Part shown: piece after piece, positions 23,726 through 36,118 of the stretch
Numbering within the stretch: position 1 is the first letter of the stretch
Layout: each line of letters begins with the position of its first letter
Assembly: GCA_037447655.1 (NCBI GenBank)
Contig: JBBHKE010003004.1
Span: forward strand, 186,001 to 250,000
DNA: 64,000 nt
Reading direction: 5' to 3'
Origin: Zygnema cylindricum
Lineage: Eukaryota > Streptophyta > Zygnematophyceae > Zygnematales > Zygnemataceae
Made by a program: the position numbers and the translations under genes
The notes under the pieces: model-generated
Database searches by the model: none
Told to the model about the DNA's origin: nothing
Seen by the model: the letters and a program-made list of their open reading frames with translations, nothing else

Positions 23726-24295
23726 GGCGGCGGGCCAATTCCTCCGAGACGCCCGCCGCCATAATCGACGCGAACCGAAGATGAAAGATGGGAAAGGAAA
23801 GAATCCCGGACCCGTCCGACATGATCCTTCCCGGAAGCTTCCTCGATGTTAGAGGGAATTAGTAATTGCACGAGGCATACTTTTAAATTTACCCAGGTTG
23901 AGGTTGAATCGTACAGTTGCGTTAGCAGCCGTGCATAGGATGATAATTTTGATGTGCGAGTGTTCTCCCATACTATACGCCGTATACGGTATGGGCAAAT
24001 TTTAAATGCGAGCAATACTAAGGGTGATGTTCCATCAGGTTCCGTCGGCCAGTTCAGGGTAAAAATGAGAATTCACCTCGACGCAGTTCAAAAAACTGTG
24101 ATTTCAATGATTGCAAAAGTACAGCCAATGACATTGCTATGAGTTTCTATGTGACCAATGAACATGCTGGTAAAATAAATTGAACCATTGAAAACAAACT
24201 TTCCAACTTTTATAGGCGAGGTTATATCAGGAGGTGCCAGTAACTGTACGTTCAAATTTACTGGCAGTCCAGAAGGAGTCGATTAGCGGATTAGG
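23726..24295. other. Upstream flank of the PPR gene
   Basis: No gene seen. The GC-rich stretch just upstream of the start is the likely 5' UTR/promoter. It includes an isolated TAAGGGTG...CCATCAGG motif at 24019 discussed under findings. Confidence 0.4.
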
Positions 24296-24907
24296 TTCAG
24301 TACTACACCGCGAATCGTAATTAGAGTAAAAAAAACCAACAAAAATCAATTAGAGTAATGAACCTAATTTATGTGATTGAACTTCACAGAGGAAGTTTAC
24401 TCTAATTTATTTTAAGTACTCTATATTGGGTTATGTCGGCATTAATTAACCGCGCTGAAATTGTGAACACTAAATTACGTATACATACAAAATCTGTCAG
24501 TCCGTATAGTTGTGACGTCATTATGACGCTATTACTGTTTGTCGCGCTGAATGTCAGTTAATGTTCACACTGACGACGATGCTGTCGACGGAGGAGAGTT
24601 ATGCGAACGGCATTTTTTCGATGTGATTGATTTTTTGTTTAGTGCGATTTCACGTGCGAGCGCGATTCTATTAAATCATTATTTGTACCTTTTTACTTAT
24701 AAAAGTACAATTTTGCACGGTTGGACGTCGTCCGTACTCCACACTATTTGAAACGAACCTATATTATAATTTTTTACGCTAATTAAACTTTACCTAAATT
24801 AGAATAATGAAAAAATTAGAACCATTTACTCTATTTGACGAGATAGACTCGAAATTTCGAGCGACCGAATTAGCGTAATCTACTCTAATTACGATTCGAG
24901 GCGTACT
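24296..24907. mobile_element. MITE-3, TA family (about 610 bp)
   Basis: Left end CTACACCGCGAATCGTAATT and right end complement (AATTACGATTCGAGGCGTAC, then TGTA). The interior is closely related to MITE-4 (CATTATTTGTAC, GTCGTCCGTACTCCACACTA). No coding content. Confidence 0.75.
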
Positions 24908-25477
24908 GTAGATCTCGCATACGTGTTTTCTTCTGAGGCACAAGTTTAGATATTGACAATCGTCAAAGATTTGAAGCCGATAAATTGTACTTGCGTACTG
25001 TGTCCACTGTGCGCCATATGTAATTGTACGAACTGTACTTCCTATGTCACTGTACAACCGTTCTTCCCGCCTCTTTGCGGACTCAAAAATAAGGGCGGCA
25101 AACGACGAAGGTGAAGGGAAGGCAAAAGGAGCCTAACAAAAATGCCTTCCGGCAAGATTTTCTGCATGATTCTGGTGGATTTGCTTCCGCCTTGACCGAA
25201 GGCACATGGCGCATATGACGTGTAGATAATTTCATTAGACTATATAGAAATAATTATCTGTAGCATTCACGTGTAGCGATGCTACACGTCGTATAGATGG
25301 CCGCATTTTGTGGACAGTTGAGGACGGTAGCCATGCAAGGGCGAATGGAACGATTGCTTGCGGATGAGGGACCCAAAAAACATCGAACGGTCAATGATTG
25401 CACCTAGACACTTGGAGAATCTTGACAGTATCTAGGGTAAAGATTCAAAAAGTGAAAAAAAACAGTACGGTGTGAAA
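24908..25477. other. Spacer between two MITEs
   Basis: No gene seen. Contains a small perfect hairpin CGTGTAGC-GAT-GCTACACG near 25270-25288. Confidence 0.4.
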
Positions 25478-25988
25478 CAGTACACCGCGAATCGTAATTA
25501 GAGTAATGAAAAAATTAGAGTACAAAAACTAAAATAAACAATTAGAGTAATGAACGCTAATTTATGTGATAGAGCTTTTTCAACTATGAAGTTTACTCTA
25601 ATTTATTTAAGTACTCTAATTTGGCACGCTAATATCCTCTACTGTAAATAAGGTATTCGTACAGAATTTGGCAAAACGTACAGTTTATCGTCACTATGAC
25701 GTTTGCACTACGAGGTTTGTTAAAACGCAGTTACATGATAACAGCCTGTATTAAATCATTATTTGTACTTTTTTACTTAACAAAGTACAATTTTGCACGG
25801 TCGGAGGTCGTCCGTACTCCACACTATTTAAAACGAACCTATAATAGAATTAAAAACGCTAATTAAACTTTACCTTAAATAGAATAATGAAAAAAATAGA
25901 ATCATTTACTCTATTTCATGTGATAGAGTCGAAATTTCGAGCGACCGAATTAGAGTAATTTACTCTAATTACAATTCGCGGTGTACTG
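25478..25988. mobile_element. MITE-4, TA family (511 bp)
   Basis: Ends are CAGTACACCGCGAATCG and its complement, with TA at 25989-25990 on the right; the left flank is AA, so one side of the duplication has changed. It shares most of its interior with MITE-3. Confidence 0.8.
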
Positions 25989-28067
25989 TAAACTACACCA
26001 TGAATATCTTTTAGTGTAAAGAAACAATTTGTGTTTTTAACTCTGTTATGGGTTGAAGGGCAAAATGGGTTGAAGGGCAAAATGGCAACAGAACATTGTT
26101 TACACATCTAACACTAATTTGGAGCACGTTCCCATAGTTTTGTATCCGCTATAGCCTGAGTTTACATGGTCGACGTTTGAACATGTAAGAACATATACGA
26201 GCGTTTTCTTCCCCCTTCTTTATTACTTGGAATCAAAAATGAGTGTGCTTTTCCATGTCGATAACACTCCGTTTCACTTGTGGACGACATTCACTTTCAC
26301 ATCGCGACCGTTAGCTCCTGGCGGTTTAAACAACAATTTTATATTCATCCGCACGGCATTCGCTCCAATCCCTCCTGTAATTGACCACCCACCTCGACTA
26401 CCCACCTCCTCGAGGTGGGTGGTCAGTTACAAAAACCAAAGAATCGGGACACGAGGATGATAATGATACGTGTCAGGATGGACTACAATACTGTACCACA
26501 GTAAGGGTGGGGCTTCATCAGGCAAACATTGAGGTTGTTTACCGTAAAACGAACGTTTTCGTACCACGCCGTACTGCTTTTTTCTTTTTTTTATAAAAAA
26601 CAAGCTTACTGGAGATTATGCAAGATTCTCCAACCTTTCGAAAACAAAAATTGACCGTCGGATTTTGATTTTTTGAAACAAACGCTCCTGCTGTCCAATG
26701 TCTAGACAGTCTCCTCAACTGTCATTAGGAGGACCCTCGCCACACACTATACGTATTTGTTTGTACACTTAGGAATAAGAGATAAAATCCATAGTGGACG
26801 AGCAATTATAACCTAACATTCGGTAAAGGCATTGTGCCTTCATACATATCCAAATCAAACGAAAGCGACGAGAAACTCTTTGCCCGATATCCTCTAACGC
26901 TTCTTTTCCCTCGCGTAAAGGTTTGCGTTTGAGATATATTGGCAAAAATAGTATATTGATAAAGCACGTACGTAGAAAAGTTAAAGTTTAATACGTTTTT
27001 ACAAATCTTAAATTTTCTTGTCCGTAAACATACGTCGTTCAAATTTTGTGCTTTTCAAATATTTTAATATTCTCGATCGTCTAAAGGCGTGTCCCCGTGT
27101 AACCGAAACTTTGAAACGTTACTTTGGATTTTAGCGCAGATTTTACGGTGTACTTTTCAAAGTGTGCCTATGTCAATCATTACTTGCGCGTTAATTACTT
27201 CGAATATATGACAGTTGTAGACGTTTACAAAATGTACGACAATCTACGAAACGAAATGTAGACGACTACGAAACTACGAAACTTCCTAAAAACGGCGACG
27301 GTTGTAGACGTCGAGGTTATTGTGACGTTGTAGATATTTAGGGTTTTGTGATATAACGAAGTCATGCTACAATGTGACGTCATCAGTACGTACATTTTCC
27401 GCCATGGCTTCCCGATTTCGTTTTCTTATCATTTATCATTCGATTGGCCATCAAACTTAAACCAAAATTATTGAAAAAAATGTAAAAAAAATACTTCATT
27501 TGATGCTATTATTGTTGCATCTCGTGTAAATACGATAGAAAGAGGAGTGGTCGAGTGAAAATGAGGGGGACACCGTGAAGGAAAATGGAGGTCCGAGACC
27601 CCTGAAAATTTTTCTCCGTACATGTTTGTCATTTTCCTATGTGCATGCGCGTGACGAGCAGTGAAAAAAATAGCGTGTACTTTCCTTCGTGCATTTTTTT
27701 TCGAAAACTTTTAACACGTGCAATACAAGTTTTCTATTCGTCAATAGGGTAGTATTTTGATTCAAATCAGGTCGCGATTTGTTTCTAGTGCAAGTGTGAA
27801 GATGAGTTGGAAACGGGTTGCGATGATAATAACGCCAAATTGTCGTACCCTCCAAGTTCTAAGAAGACGCAAAATGTACTTGTGTTTTTGCCCATTTTTC
27901 GTACGGCGTAATATTTTCTCGTTGCAAGTCCCATTTTCTAAGAAAACGACGGGAAAAACCCTTAGTTGAACACATGGGGACACACGCTAAGGGTGAACCT
28001 CCATCAGGCGTTCCCAGTAATCCTACTGCCACGTTTACTGGCATAAATATTTGTATCACTTATCCAT
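25989..28067. other. Non-coding stretch before the Gypsy LTR
   Basis: No gene supported. Contains a 17-bp duplication (26048-26081), a strong inverted repeat (26378-26429), and isolated TAAGGGTG end motifs at 26502 and 27988. Confidence 0.4.
26378..26429. other. 19-bp inverted repeat enclosing the recurring hairpin
   Basis: GACCACCCACCTCG (26383) pairs perfectly with CGAGGTGGGTGGTC (26411), and the pairing extends outward with one mismatch. The inner 21 bases are identical to the hairpin at 11030-11050. Confidence 0.75.
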
Positions 28068-28559
28068 TGTAACAGGGTTACAGAGTTGGGTACTTAAGGG
28101 CTAGAGACAAGACAACTATAGTTGCGGTTGCAGAGTAGCGCAGCTGCAATTCCAGACCAGCGCAACATAGCAGCATAACAAATTAGTAGAATAGCGTAGC
28201 GCAGCATAGCAGCGTTGCGTGGCAGTATAGCAACGCTGCAGAACGTAGATTTAACGGTATAGTTCTAGAAAGAGATTTTGGAAAAATCTTGGTTGACCGT
28301 GAAGGTCCACGTGTACACTTGTACAGTATTAAGTTGATTGGCAGCTAATTAGTTTAAATAGTGGAGCAGACGTAGTAAAAAGACAGACTCTTGGAGTAGA
28401 CCTTGGAAGTGAGCTGTCAACTTGAAATCTTCCTCCCGATTAATAAAGCTTGATTTTTTTTTGTGAGTGTTGTGTGCTCTTGCTGTTGCTACGGAGAGAT
28501 CCTTGGAGTCTTTCCGCTGTGCATTATATTGTGTTGTGGGTTTATCTTGCCCTTTTACA
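28068..28559 (+). repeat. Gypsy 5' LTR (492 bp)
   Basis: TGTAACAGGG...CCCTTTTACA. Contains many CAGC/GCAACG-type short repeats in its first half. It is followed by a spacer base and the primer-binding site. Confidence 0.85.
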
Positions 28560-28560
28560 T

Positions 28561-28573
28561 TGGTATCAGAGCC
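28561..28573 (+). promoter_or_regulatory. Gypsy primer-binding site, initiator tRNA-Met 3' end
   Basis: TGGTATCAGAGCC is the usual plant retrotransposon primer site, complementary to the 3' end of initiator tRNA-Met. This contrasts with the internal tRNA site used by the Copia elements in this window. Confidence 0.9.
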
Positions 28574-28593
28574 ATTCCTCGTGACTCGACACC

Positions 28594-29520
28594 ATGGGAG
28601 AACACGACGTATCAACAACGGAAATGTTATCGCAAGTTCTTCGGGAGTTGGAAAACTTCCGATTACAGAATGCTCAATTGAGTAACACCGTCCCAACCTT
28701 GGAATCTCGTCTTGGTGAACGACCTCATGGAAGCCCGGAGAGAAACTTAAGGAGACCGAAGTTATGACTTCCCGATGAGTTTGACCCGGCCAGACACAAG
28801 CACCTGGATGCATGGCTATTCTCCCCTGCTAATTACCTTGAGAATTTCACTAGCCTGTCGGGTCGTGAGAAGATTCATTATGCAGGCGGTCTTCTAAAAG
28901 GGGCAGCGGGAGCATGGTGGCGGACAATGGTGGAAAACGATGAAATACCGTCTGTTTGGACTATTTTTATTCAAATGCTCCGTGACTCGTGGCAACCCGT
29001 TAACACAATCAAGGCGGCAAGGGATAAGATCGCGATTTTGAAGAAACGTACCTCAGTATAGGAGTACACGCACGGTTCTTGGAGTGCAAAGTTCAAATAC
29101 CCTCGATGACAGAGGACGAAGTCGTGGATTGTTACGTTAAGGAGCTTAAGGCCTCCATTATGAGGGATGTGGAGCAATGGCTTCCTCCGGAAAGTACGAC
29201 TTCTAGCCTCTCGGCGATTATCCAATTTGCGGAACAGACAATTCGGTGGCCTTCACCTTCCGTAGATCCTACCACTTTGGGTCGAGTAGCGGCGGGGAAG
29301 GTCGACATGATCATGGTCCAACCCCCATGGAGCTCGGAAATTTAATGAGGATAAAGAGGTGGTCAACGTGTTGTGGAAGAAGAATAAGACTACCAAGGCC
29401 ATGACCAATAACTTGTCCCCCGAGGAGCTCCAACAGAGGAAGCAAAACGGCTGATGTTTCCAGTGGGGTTCCCCGGATCATATGGCCCGAGAATGCCCAA
29501 AAAGGAGAGGTCGTAAGAAG
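28594..29520 (+). pseudogene. Gypsy gag (broken)
   Basis: Opens with ATG 28594 (MGEHDVSTTEMLSQVLREL). A retrotransposon gag domain (LPDEFDPARHKHLDAW, GAAGAWW) follows. In-frame stops occur near 28765 and 29058 and frames shift, so no full product is possible. The zinc knuckle at about 29452-29495 has its second Cys changed to Trp (C-F-Q-W-G...H...C). Confidence 0.8.
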
Positions 29521-29943
29521 GGCAAGCTTAATGTCATGAGGTTAGCTGGTGAAGGGGGAGATCCCTTGATATTTCAAGGTCAAATCCGAGTGAGCGTAGC
29601 TAGCTTCATGGTGGACTCCGGCGCCTCGGGGAACTTTATCAATGTGGTGACAGTGAAAAAGTTGAAACTTCCTCTTGTGGTGCTGACGGATCGTCAGTTG
29701 GTGCAATTGGCCGACGGAAGTTCCCTATCTATTACTCATCGTACTCCGAGGTTACGCGTCGAAATTGGGAAGTTCCACTGGTTTGACACTCTTCATGTAT
29801 TACCGCTTGGAGACCATGAAGTAATCTTGGGGAAACCGTGGCTGCAAAAGTGGAACCCGACGATCGATTGGAGAAGTGGCGACATGAGAGTTAGGAAAGG
29901 TGAAAAAAAGTTCGAGGTAAAGGTGGGAGCGGCTGGTAAGTGA
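29521..29943 (+). pseudogene. Gypsy aspartic protease
   Basis: A retropepsin-like domain with the catalytic triplet in VDSGASGNFI and the distal VILGKPWL loop. The local frame is open from 29482 to 29943, but upstream and downstream stops separate it from gag and RT. Confidence 0.8.
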
Positions 29944-30099
29944 TCGGAAGAGGGACGCTTGCTTTCGGCCTTACAGCTTAAGAGGGCACTTAGGAAGGGG
30001 GAGACAATGGGTATGGCGGTCGTCCAACCTATGGAGGAAGGGAAGGAGGGGATTCCGGAAGAATGGAGTAAGAAGACCCCAACTTCGACTTAAAAGAGA

Positions 30100-31000
30100 G
30101 TGACGACACCAAAAAGACTTCCGTAGAGGCCCCGGAAGTCGTGACAAAACTTCTCGAAGAGTATGTTGATGTCTTTCCCCCGAAGCTTCCAAAAGGTTTT
30201 CCTCCAAAGCGCGAAGTGTACCACAAGATAAAGCTTTTTCGGGGAGCGATACCCCCCCGAAAAATCGGATGTACAAGATAAGCTACACTGAATTAGATGA
30301 AGTCAAAACGCAACTTGCGGAGCTGGTCGAAGCCAGAGCAATCGAACCAAGTAAGTTACCATATGGAGCCCCCGTCCTTTTCGTAAATAAGAAGGATAGA
30401 GGTTTTCGTATGTGTGTGGATTACCGAGCTCTAAACAAGTTAATGGTGAAAAATGTATACCCTCAACCAAGGATAGACGAATTGTTGGATCGACTACGAG
30501 GTGCTGAATATTTTTCGAAGATAGACCTGCGAAGTGGCTATCACCAAATCAGAATTGCCGAAGAAGATGTGGAAAAGACAACATTTAGGACTCGGTACGG
30601 TCATTTCCAATTTCGGGTTATGCCGTTCGGATTGACCAACACACCGGCAACCTTTATTCATTTGATGAATTCCATCTTTTGGCAATATTTAGACGCCTTC
30701 GTAATTGTCTTCTTGGACGACATCTTGGTGTATAGGAAGACCTTGGAGAATCATGTGGAGCATGTGCGAACGGTTTTACAAATCCTTCAAGAGAACAAGT
30801 TGTACGGGAAGAGGAGTAAATGTGACTTGTTGAAGGAGAAAATTGAGTTTTTGGGTCATGTGGTGAGCCAAGATGGAATAGCAATGGATCCTAACAAAAC
30901 TAGGGCAGTGAAGGAGTGGCCGCAGCAGACGAACATTACGGAGTTACGGAGCTTTCTTGGATTATGCTCCTACTATCACCGTTTTGTTGAAGGTTTGCAA
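30100..31000 (+). pseudogene. Gypsy reverse transcriptase
   Basis: Open from 30269. Classical blocks are visible: [48 protein letters not shown], and the catalytic FLDDILVY. A frameshift near 31000 separates it from RNase H (the downstream frame resumes as [14 protein letters not shown]). Confidence 0.88.
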
Positions 31001-31009
31001 AAATTGCTG

Positions 31010-31510
31010 CACCACTCACATTATTACTTAAGAATGACGTGTCCTATGAGTGGAAAACGGAGCAAGGGGCAGCCTTTGACACGCTAAAGGAGCGGTTGGT
31101 TACTACCCCTGTGTTAGCTGTCCCCGACCCGGAATTACCTTGAACGATAATCATCAAAGCTAGCGATACGGCTATTCGAGCGATCCTTATGCAGGATCAA
31201 GGAAAAGGCCTTCAACCCATCGCCTATGATAGTCGGAAACTAAAGGCAGTGGAGCTTAACTAAGCTACCGATGAAAAGGAGACAATCGCCATTATTAATG
31301 CGCTAAAGGTTTGTAAATGCTACGTTCAAGGGAAGCGGATCACGATCATCACCGATCACCATGCCCTACAGTATCTTTAGACACAACCGAAGTTGTCAAA
31401 TAAACAAGTGCGATGGATGAAGTTTCTTCAGACCTTCGGGTCAGAATTAGCTATTGAGTATAGACTAGGAAAGACGAACCCGGCGGATGCGCAGTCGAGA
31501 AGACCTGGAG
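31010..31510 (+). pseudogene. Gypsy RNase H
   Basis: Contains IIIKASDTAIRAILMQDQ, PIAYDSRKLK, ATDEKETIAII and TDHHALQYL. Stops fall at about 31141, 31261 and 31378. The catalytic Asp-Glu-Asp pattern is recognisable (ASDT, TDEKE, TDHH). Confidence 0.8.
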
Positions 31511-31799
31511 TAGCTGCGCCAGTGACGGAGCAGCAATCGCAAGCATCGCACGATGGAAACGTAAGCTCTGTGAAAAAGAACTCCGCACCGTCGAACAAAG
31601 GGCACGATCCGGAACTGAGCGCAGTGACTAGTACAGTACAAGTAGACGACCAGTGGTTTAGTATGATTAAGGCCGCATACGACGAAGACGAGACATTAAA
31701 AGAACTGGTAAAACGGAAGGTATTAGTTCAAAACGTCAATGGTATGTGGTGTTACAGACCAAGTTTAACAAATAGACTTTAAGTTCCGACAAACCAAGA

Positions 31800-32570
31800 G
31801 TTACGTTATTTAATACTTAAAATGAGTCATGATGAGCCGCTCAATGGACATTTCGGGCGGGATAAAACAACTGCACGGGTCGTTGAGGCATATTATTGGC
31901 CGAACATGACTCGGGACATTGCGGAGTATGTCCAGACGTGTGAATTCTGTAACATAAATAAATCTGAATCGGGTCACCAAGGTATGTTACAACCCCTTCC
32001 GATACCATCTGTTCCTTAGGAGGCGATTTCGATGGACTTCATCGTTGCTCTTCTGTTGACTCGGGAAGGCTATGACTCCATCTTTGTCTTCGTGGATTAT
32101 TTGACAAAAATGGTCCATTTCCTACCCACGACAACCATAGCCATTGCGCGGGATGTGGCAGACTAATTCTTTTGGGAGATATTTGGCGATCACGGACTCC
32201 CGAAGAGGATTTTCAACGACCGTGATCAAAAATTTGTGAGCCACTTTTGGAAAAGTCTGTTCGAGCTATGTGGAACGCAATTGGCCATGTCCACCGCTCA
32301 TCACCCTCAGACCGATGGTCAGACCGAAAGAGTGAATCAGATTTTGGAGGAGGCTTTGCGAGCTTATGTATCGGTGCACCAAACAGATTGGGTGACCCAT
32401 TTGACGGCAATTGAGGTGGCGTATAACAGTGCGGTGCACTCGTCCACGAATGCTACGCCATTTTTCCTCAATGGACGACAACCCAGCCTTCCCCAAAATT
32501 TATTGGTAGCGGATTGCCCTACACCCGCAAATCCAGATTTTGCCAAACCGTAGCAAAGGAATCTCGAAAA
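31800..32570 (+). pseudogene. Gypsy integrase core
   Basis: The HHCC zinc region (GHFGRDKTTARV...CEFCNINKS) is followed by the DDE core: SMDFIVALL, NDRDQKFVSHFW and the E in QTERVNQILEEAL. Stops at about 32017, 32164 and 32551 break the frame. Confidence 0.85.
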
Positions 32571-32639
32571 GGCGGCGAAGGCGCTACAGCTTGCAAAGGA
32601 CAGTCAAAAGTAGCAGGCCGATTTTCACTAGAGAGACAT

Positions 32640-33084
32640 CGTTTTTCGTGTGGGTGATAAGGTCCGTCTTCATATGGCAAATATGTCATTACCAGGTGCC
32701 CTCTCAAAAAAATTGGCATCGAGATTTTCACGTCCATTCACTGTTCTTTCAACGGTGGGAGAGGTGGCCTATAAATTAAATATTCTCCAGGAATGGCATA
32801 TTTACAAGATTTTCCATGTTTCCCTACTCAAGCCGTTTCACGACCCCGATTCGATTTTTCCTAATCGACCCCCGCATATCTTGTTATCGCCCATTTAGGG
32901 TACCTCTGACGAGTACAAGGTGGAGGAGATCCTTCAATCGCATTGCCTTCGAAATTCTACCTCCACACAATATTTGGTGCGTTGGAAGGGTTACAGAGTT
33001 AAAGACGATTCTTGGGTGGACGAGAAGGATCTGCATTCACCCGATTTGCTACGCCGATTACGGAGAGTGCGGACACTCAGCTAA
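32640..33084 (+). pseudogene. Gypsy integrase C-terminus with chromodomain
   Basis: VGDKVRLHM...LPGALSKKLASRF...FHVSLLKPF is the usual C-terminal integrase segment. It is followed, from about 32899, by a chromodomain (EYKVEEILQSHCLR...QYLVRWKGY..DDSWVDEKDL). The chromodomain places the element in the chromovirus branch, where it is thought to guide insertion into chromatin. A stop lies just before the chromodomain. Confidence 0.85.
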
Positions 33085-33431
33085 ACCGGAGGGGCAATCG
33101 CAAAGGACGGGATAAAGGAACGAATCGCAATGTCGCAACCATCAATAGCATCTTGGGGACTCGGCAAAGGAACGCTGCGGCGATAATAACGGACCGCAAC
33201 ACTATGGTTGCGCAGCCACCGAAGTACAGCATAACAGCGGTGCCGTTAGACAATTGCAACGCTACCACATCGTTGACATGAAATCGAAATGAAGCAGTTG
33301 TGCATCACAACTGTGGTGACGACAACGCGCGGTTTCGTCGCAGCAGTGTAATTTAACAAACGTTGGACGCTGCAATATCGTCGCACGCTACGATGTGTGG
33401 AAAAGTCCAACATTGAAACCCACAACCCTCG
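33085..33431 (+). other. Gypsy sequence between chromodomain and the Copia-1 insertion
   Basis: No clear coding content. It is rich in CGCAAC/GCAGC motifs similar to the Gypsy LTR and ends in CCTCG, the left copy of the Copia-1 target duplication. Confidence 0.5.
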
Positions 33432-34419
33432 TGTTGTTATACAAACACAGGAGCAAGAGGAGATCCATAAGCAATAGTAGTGGAAGTAGACATTTAAAAT
33501 AGAAGCTAACAAGCACCCTACTCAACAGCCAACTTTAAAATGTGATAGAATGCAACTCATTGATCTATGCAGACTCAAATTCAGCATAACAGTAGTAAGC
33601 ACAGTGTAGAATCAATGTACAAAGATTTAACTCAATTGATCAAGCCAACCATAAGATATTCACGCTGCAGATTCACAAAAAGTGCCTTAGTTGATTATTA
33701 TCCCAAGACTAAGATAATCACAATTTGTCTAAGTCCTAAACTATATACTCACATTTAGTATCTACTGGTCACACTAATTTAAGTGACTATACTACAGTAC
33801 TGTGTTATGCTACGACAAAGTTTTAAAACTGTACTTATTATTCTAAGAGTATTTCCAAAACCTAATTTTGTCTTTTCTCGAAATCTGAATAGTGCTACAC
33901 TATTTTAAATTAGCTAAACTACAAAACCTTGTTTCCAAATATTTACAAATAGAAGGCCGTACATTAAATGTTCATAGCGCTTAGTCAACAATGGTCCATA
34001 GTGTTTGGCTGACTATTGTCGTGTAGTACGAAGCACCTGATACCGTCCAAGTGTGCTTCGTCACTTCTGATCCTTTTTGAATCAGGTCAGTCAATTCGAT
34101 TGTCAATCAACGACCCTTATTGGCTGACTGTACAATAGTTTTCTAGATATGCGGTTTGTAGTCCTTTCGTCCAATTTCATCAATCCGCTCGTTTATCTCC
34201 TGACACGTATAACTAGTTATCGGCGCTATTTCGTGAAACCTGCAACACCCTTTTCCTGTCAACGAGTGTCCAACTGGCCGTACAGTACACTTTCATAGTC
34301 TTTTGTTACTGTAACACTATTTGAGGTAAGTATTACAGGATTTCATTTTCCAAAATATTATAAGTCCTTAATTCCTCCTCACAGCTCTATCTATTGAGTA
34401 AAGATTTCCAATTTCAACA
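33432..34419 (-). repeat. Copia-1 3' LTR (988 bp)
   Basis: + strand ends are TGTTGTTATAC and TTTCAACA. It includes the first codons of gag (ATG at about 33497, sense minus). The GGGGAG polypurine tract abuts it at 34420. It has no antisense tRNA-like unit, unlike all other Copia LTRs here. Confidence 0.88.
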
Positions 34420-36118
34420 CTCCCCTAAATCTTTAGACTCAATCACTCACTCAGCCCAATAGCCTTTGTACAAAACTGCAACTTAGGAGCACGAAGGGGT
34501 TTGGTTAGCATGTCAACAACCATTTTCTCATCCGGTAAATAACACAATTTTAACACTCTCGCAAGCACATTTTCTCTCACAAAATGAAGTCTGACATCCA
34601 TGTGCTTGCTTTTAAAATGATGACTCGCGTTAGTAGCAATATCGATGGCTGCCTAGATGTCACACCAAATAATCTGTGGACTTGTCTACATGTATCCAAG
34701 TTCGCGCAAAATGGACTTAACCGATAGGAGTTCTTTGAGTGTATAAGCTGCTGCCATGTACTCTGACTCCAGTGTAGACTGTGTTGTAACCTTTTGTTGC
34801 TTGCTGCTCCAGCAGCAAGTTCCATCTCCAATCTTTAGGACGAACCCGGTTGTTGTTTTTTTTGGCTTGGCATATCCTCATAGCTGGCGTCACTCCAAGT
34901 CTGCATTTTCACTTTTCCTCCTCCGAGTATCAGCTTAAGATCTCGAGTCCCTGCAAGGTATCTCAAAACTTTTTTTGCAGCTTCCCAGTCTGCCCTCTTA
35001 GGATTCTGCAGACTTCTTCTTAGGACTCCTAGAGCTGCTGCAATGTCAGGTCTTGTACAATTCATGAAGTATATGAGACTTCCCACTTCCTGTCTATACG
35101 GCTTTGAAGCTATAAACTCTTCCTCCCCTGACTCTAGGCTCTCACTAACCATTATGCTTGAGTATGACTCACTTCCATCAAGCTTATGTCTAAATTCCAT
35201 GGGAGTTACAGATCCTTTTACATCTTTGATTTCAAATTTTTCCAACATATTACTTATTGTTTCCTTTTGGGTTAACATAATGAGTTTTCTGTTTGTGTCT
35301 ATCTCTACCTATATTCCAAAGATATACTTAGATTCACCAAGGTCCTTCATTTCGAACCTTGACCTTAAAGCAACTTTAATTCAATTTATCTCATCCATTG
35401 ACTTGCTTAGTAAAAGCAACTCATCCACATATACAGCAATATAAAGAATCCCATCCTCCCCTTGCAGTACATACACCGAGTGATCTGAACTTATCCTTTA
35501 AAATCCTAGTCCAGTTAGAAATTCATCTAGTTTTAAGTTCCATTGTTTGGGGGCATGTTTCATCCCATACAAAGATTTTCTTAGTTTACAGACTAAGTTT
35601 TCTTTCCCTTTCTCTCCATACATCTCCGGTTGTTTCATGTTAATGGTTTCTTCTAACTCCCCATGCAGGAATGCATTCTTAACGTCCATCTGGTGGACTT
35701 CCATATTTTCTATAGCAGTCGGACTTAGTTAGATTCTAACAGTGTGAAATCTGACAACTGGAGAGAATGTTTCCTCAAAATGAATACCTTCTTTTTGATT
35801 GTAACATTTGGCCACAAGTCTGGCTTTGTACCTTTCGATGGTGTTGTCCAGGTTGAGTTTCACTTTGCAGATCCATTTGCTGCCGATGGCTTTCCTACCT
35901 GGAGGAAGATCCACTAGCTCCCACGTCTACGCCTCCATGATGGACTTCATTTCGTCGATTACCGCCTTCATCACGTGATTTCTCTCTGGTGATGAGAAGG
36001 CTTCCTGAATTGTTAACGGTTCCGTTGTAGTTGTGGAGAAAGCAAAATGTGAGCTTTCTTGCAGATGGTTGCTAGTTCTTCTTCCCCCCGGAAATTCTAA
36101 CGCTGAAATTGTCGGCAA
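34420..36118 (-). pseudogene. Copia-1 reverse transcriptase and RNase H
   Basis: RT blocks: [65 protein letters not shown]. The catalytic motif reads YVDE instead of YVDD. RNase H: NCTRPDIAAALGVLRRSLQN and TWSDASYEDMPSQKKQQ, then decay. Stops lie near 35728, 35500, 35390 and elsewhere. Confidence 0.85.

Noticed and set aside
28463-28813. Open frames over the Gypsy 5' LTR and leader
   Set aside because: They overlap LTR, primer site and gag start in wrong frames.
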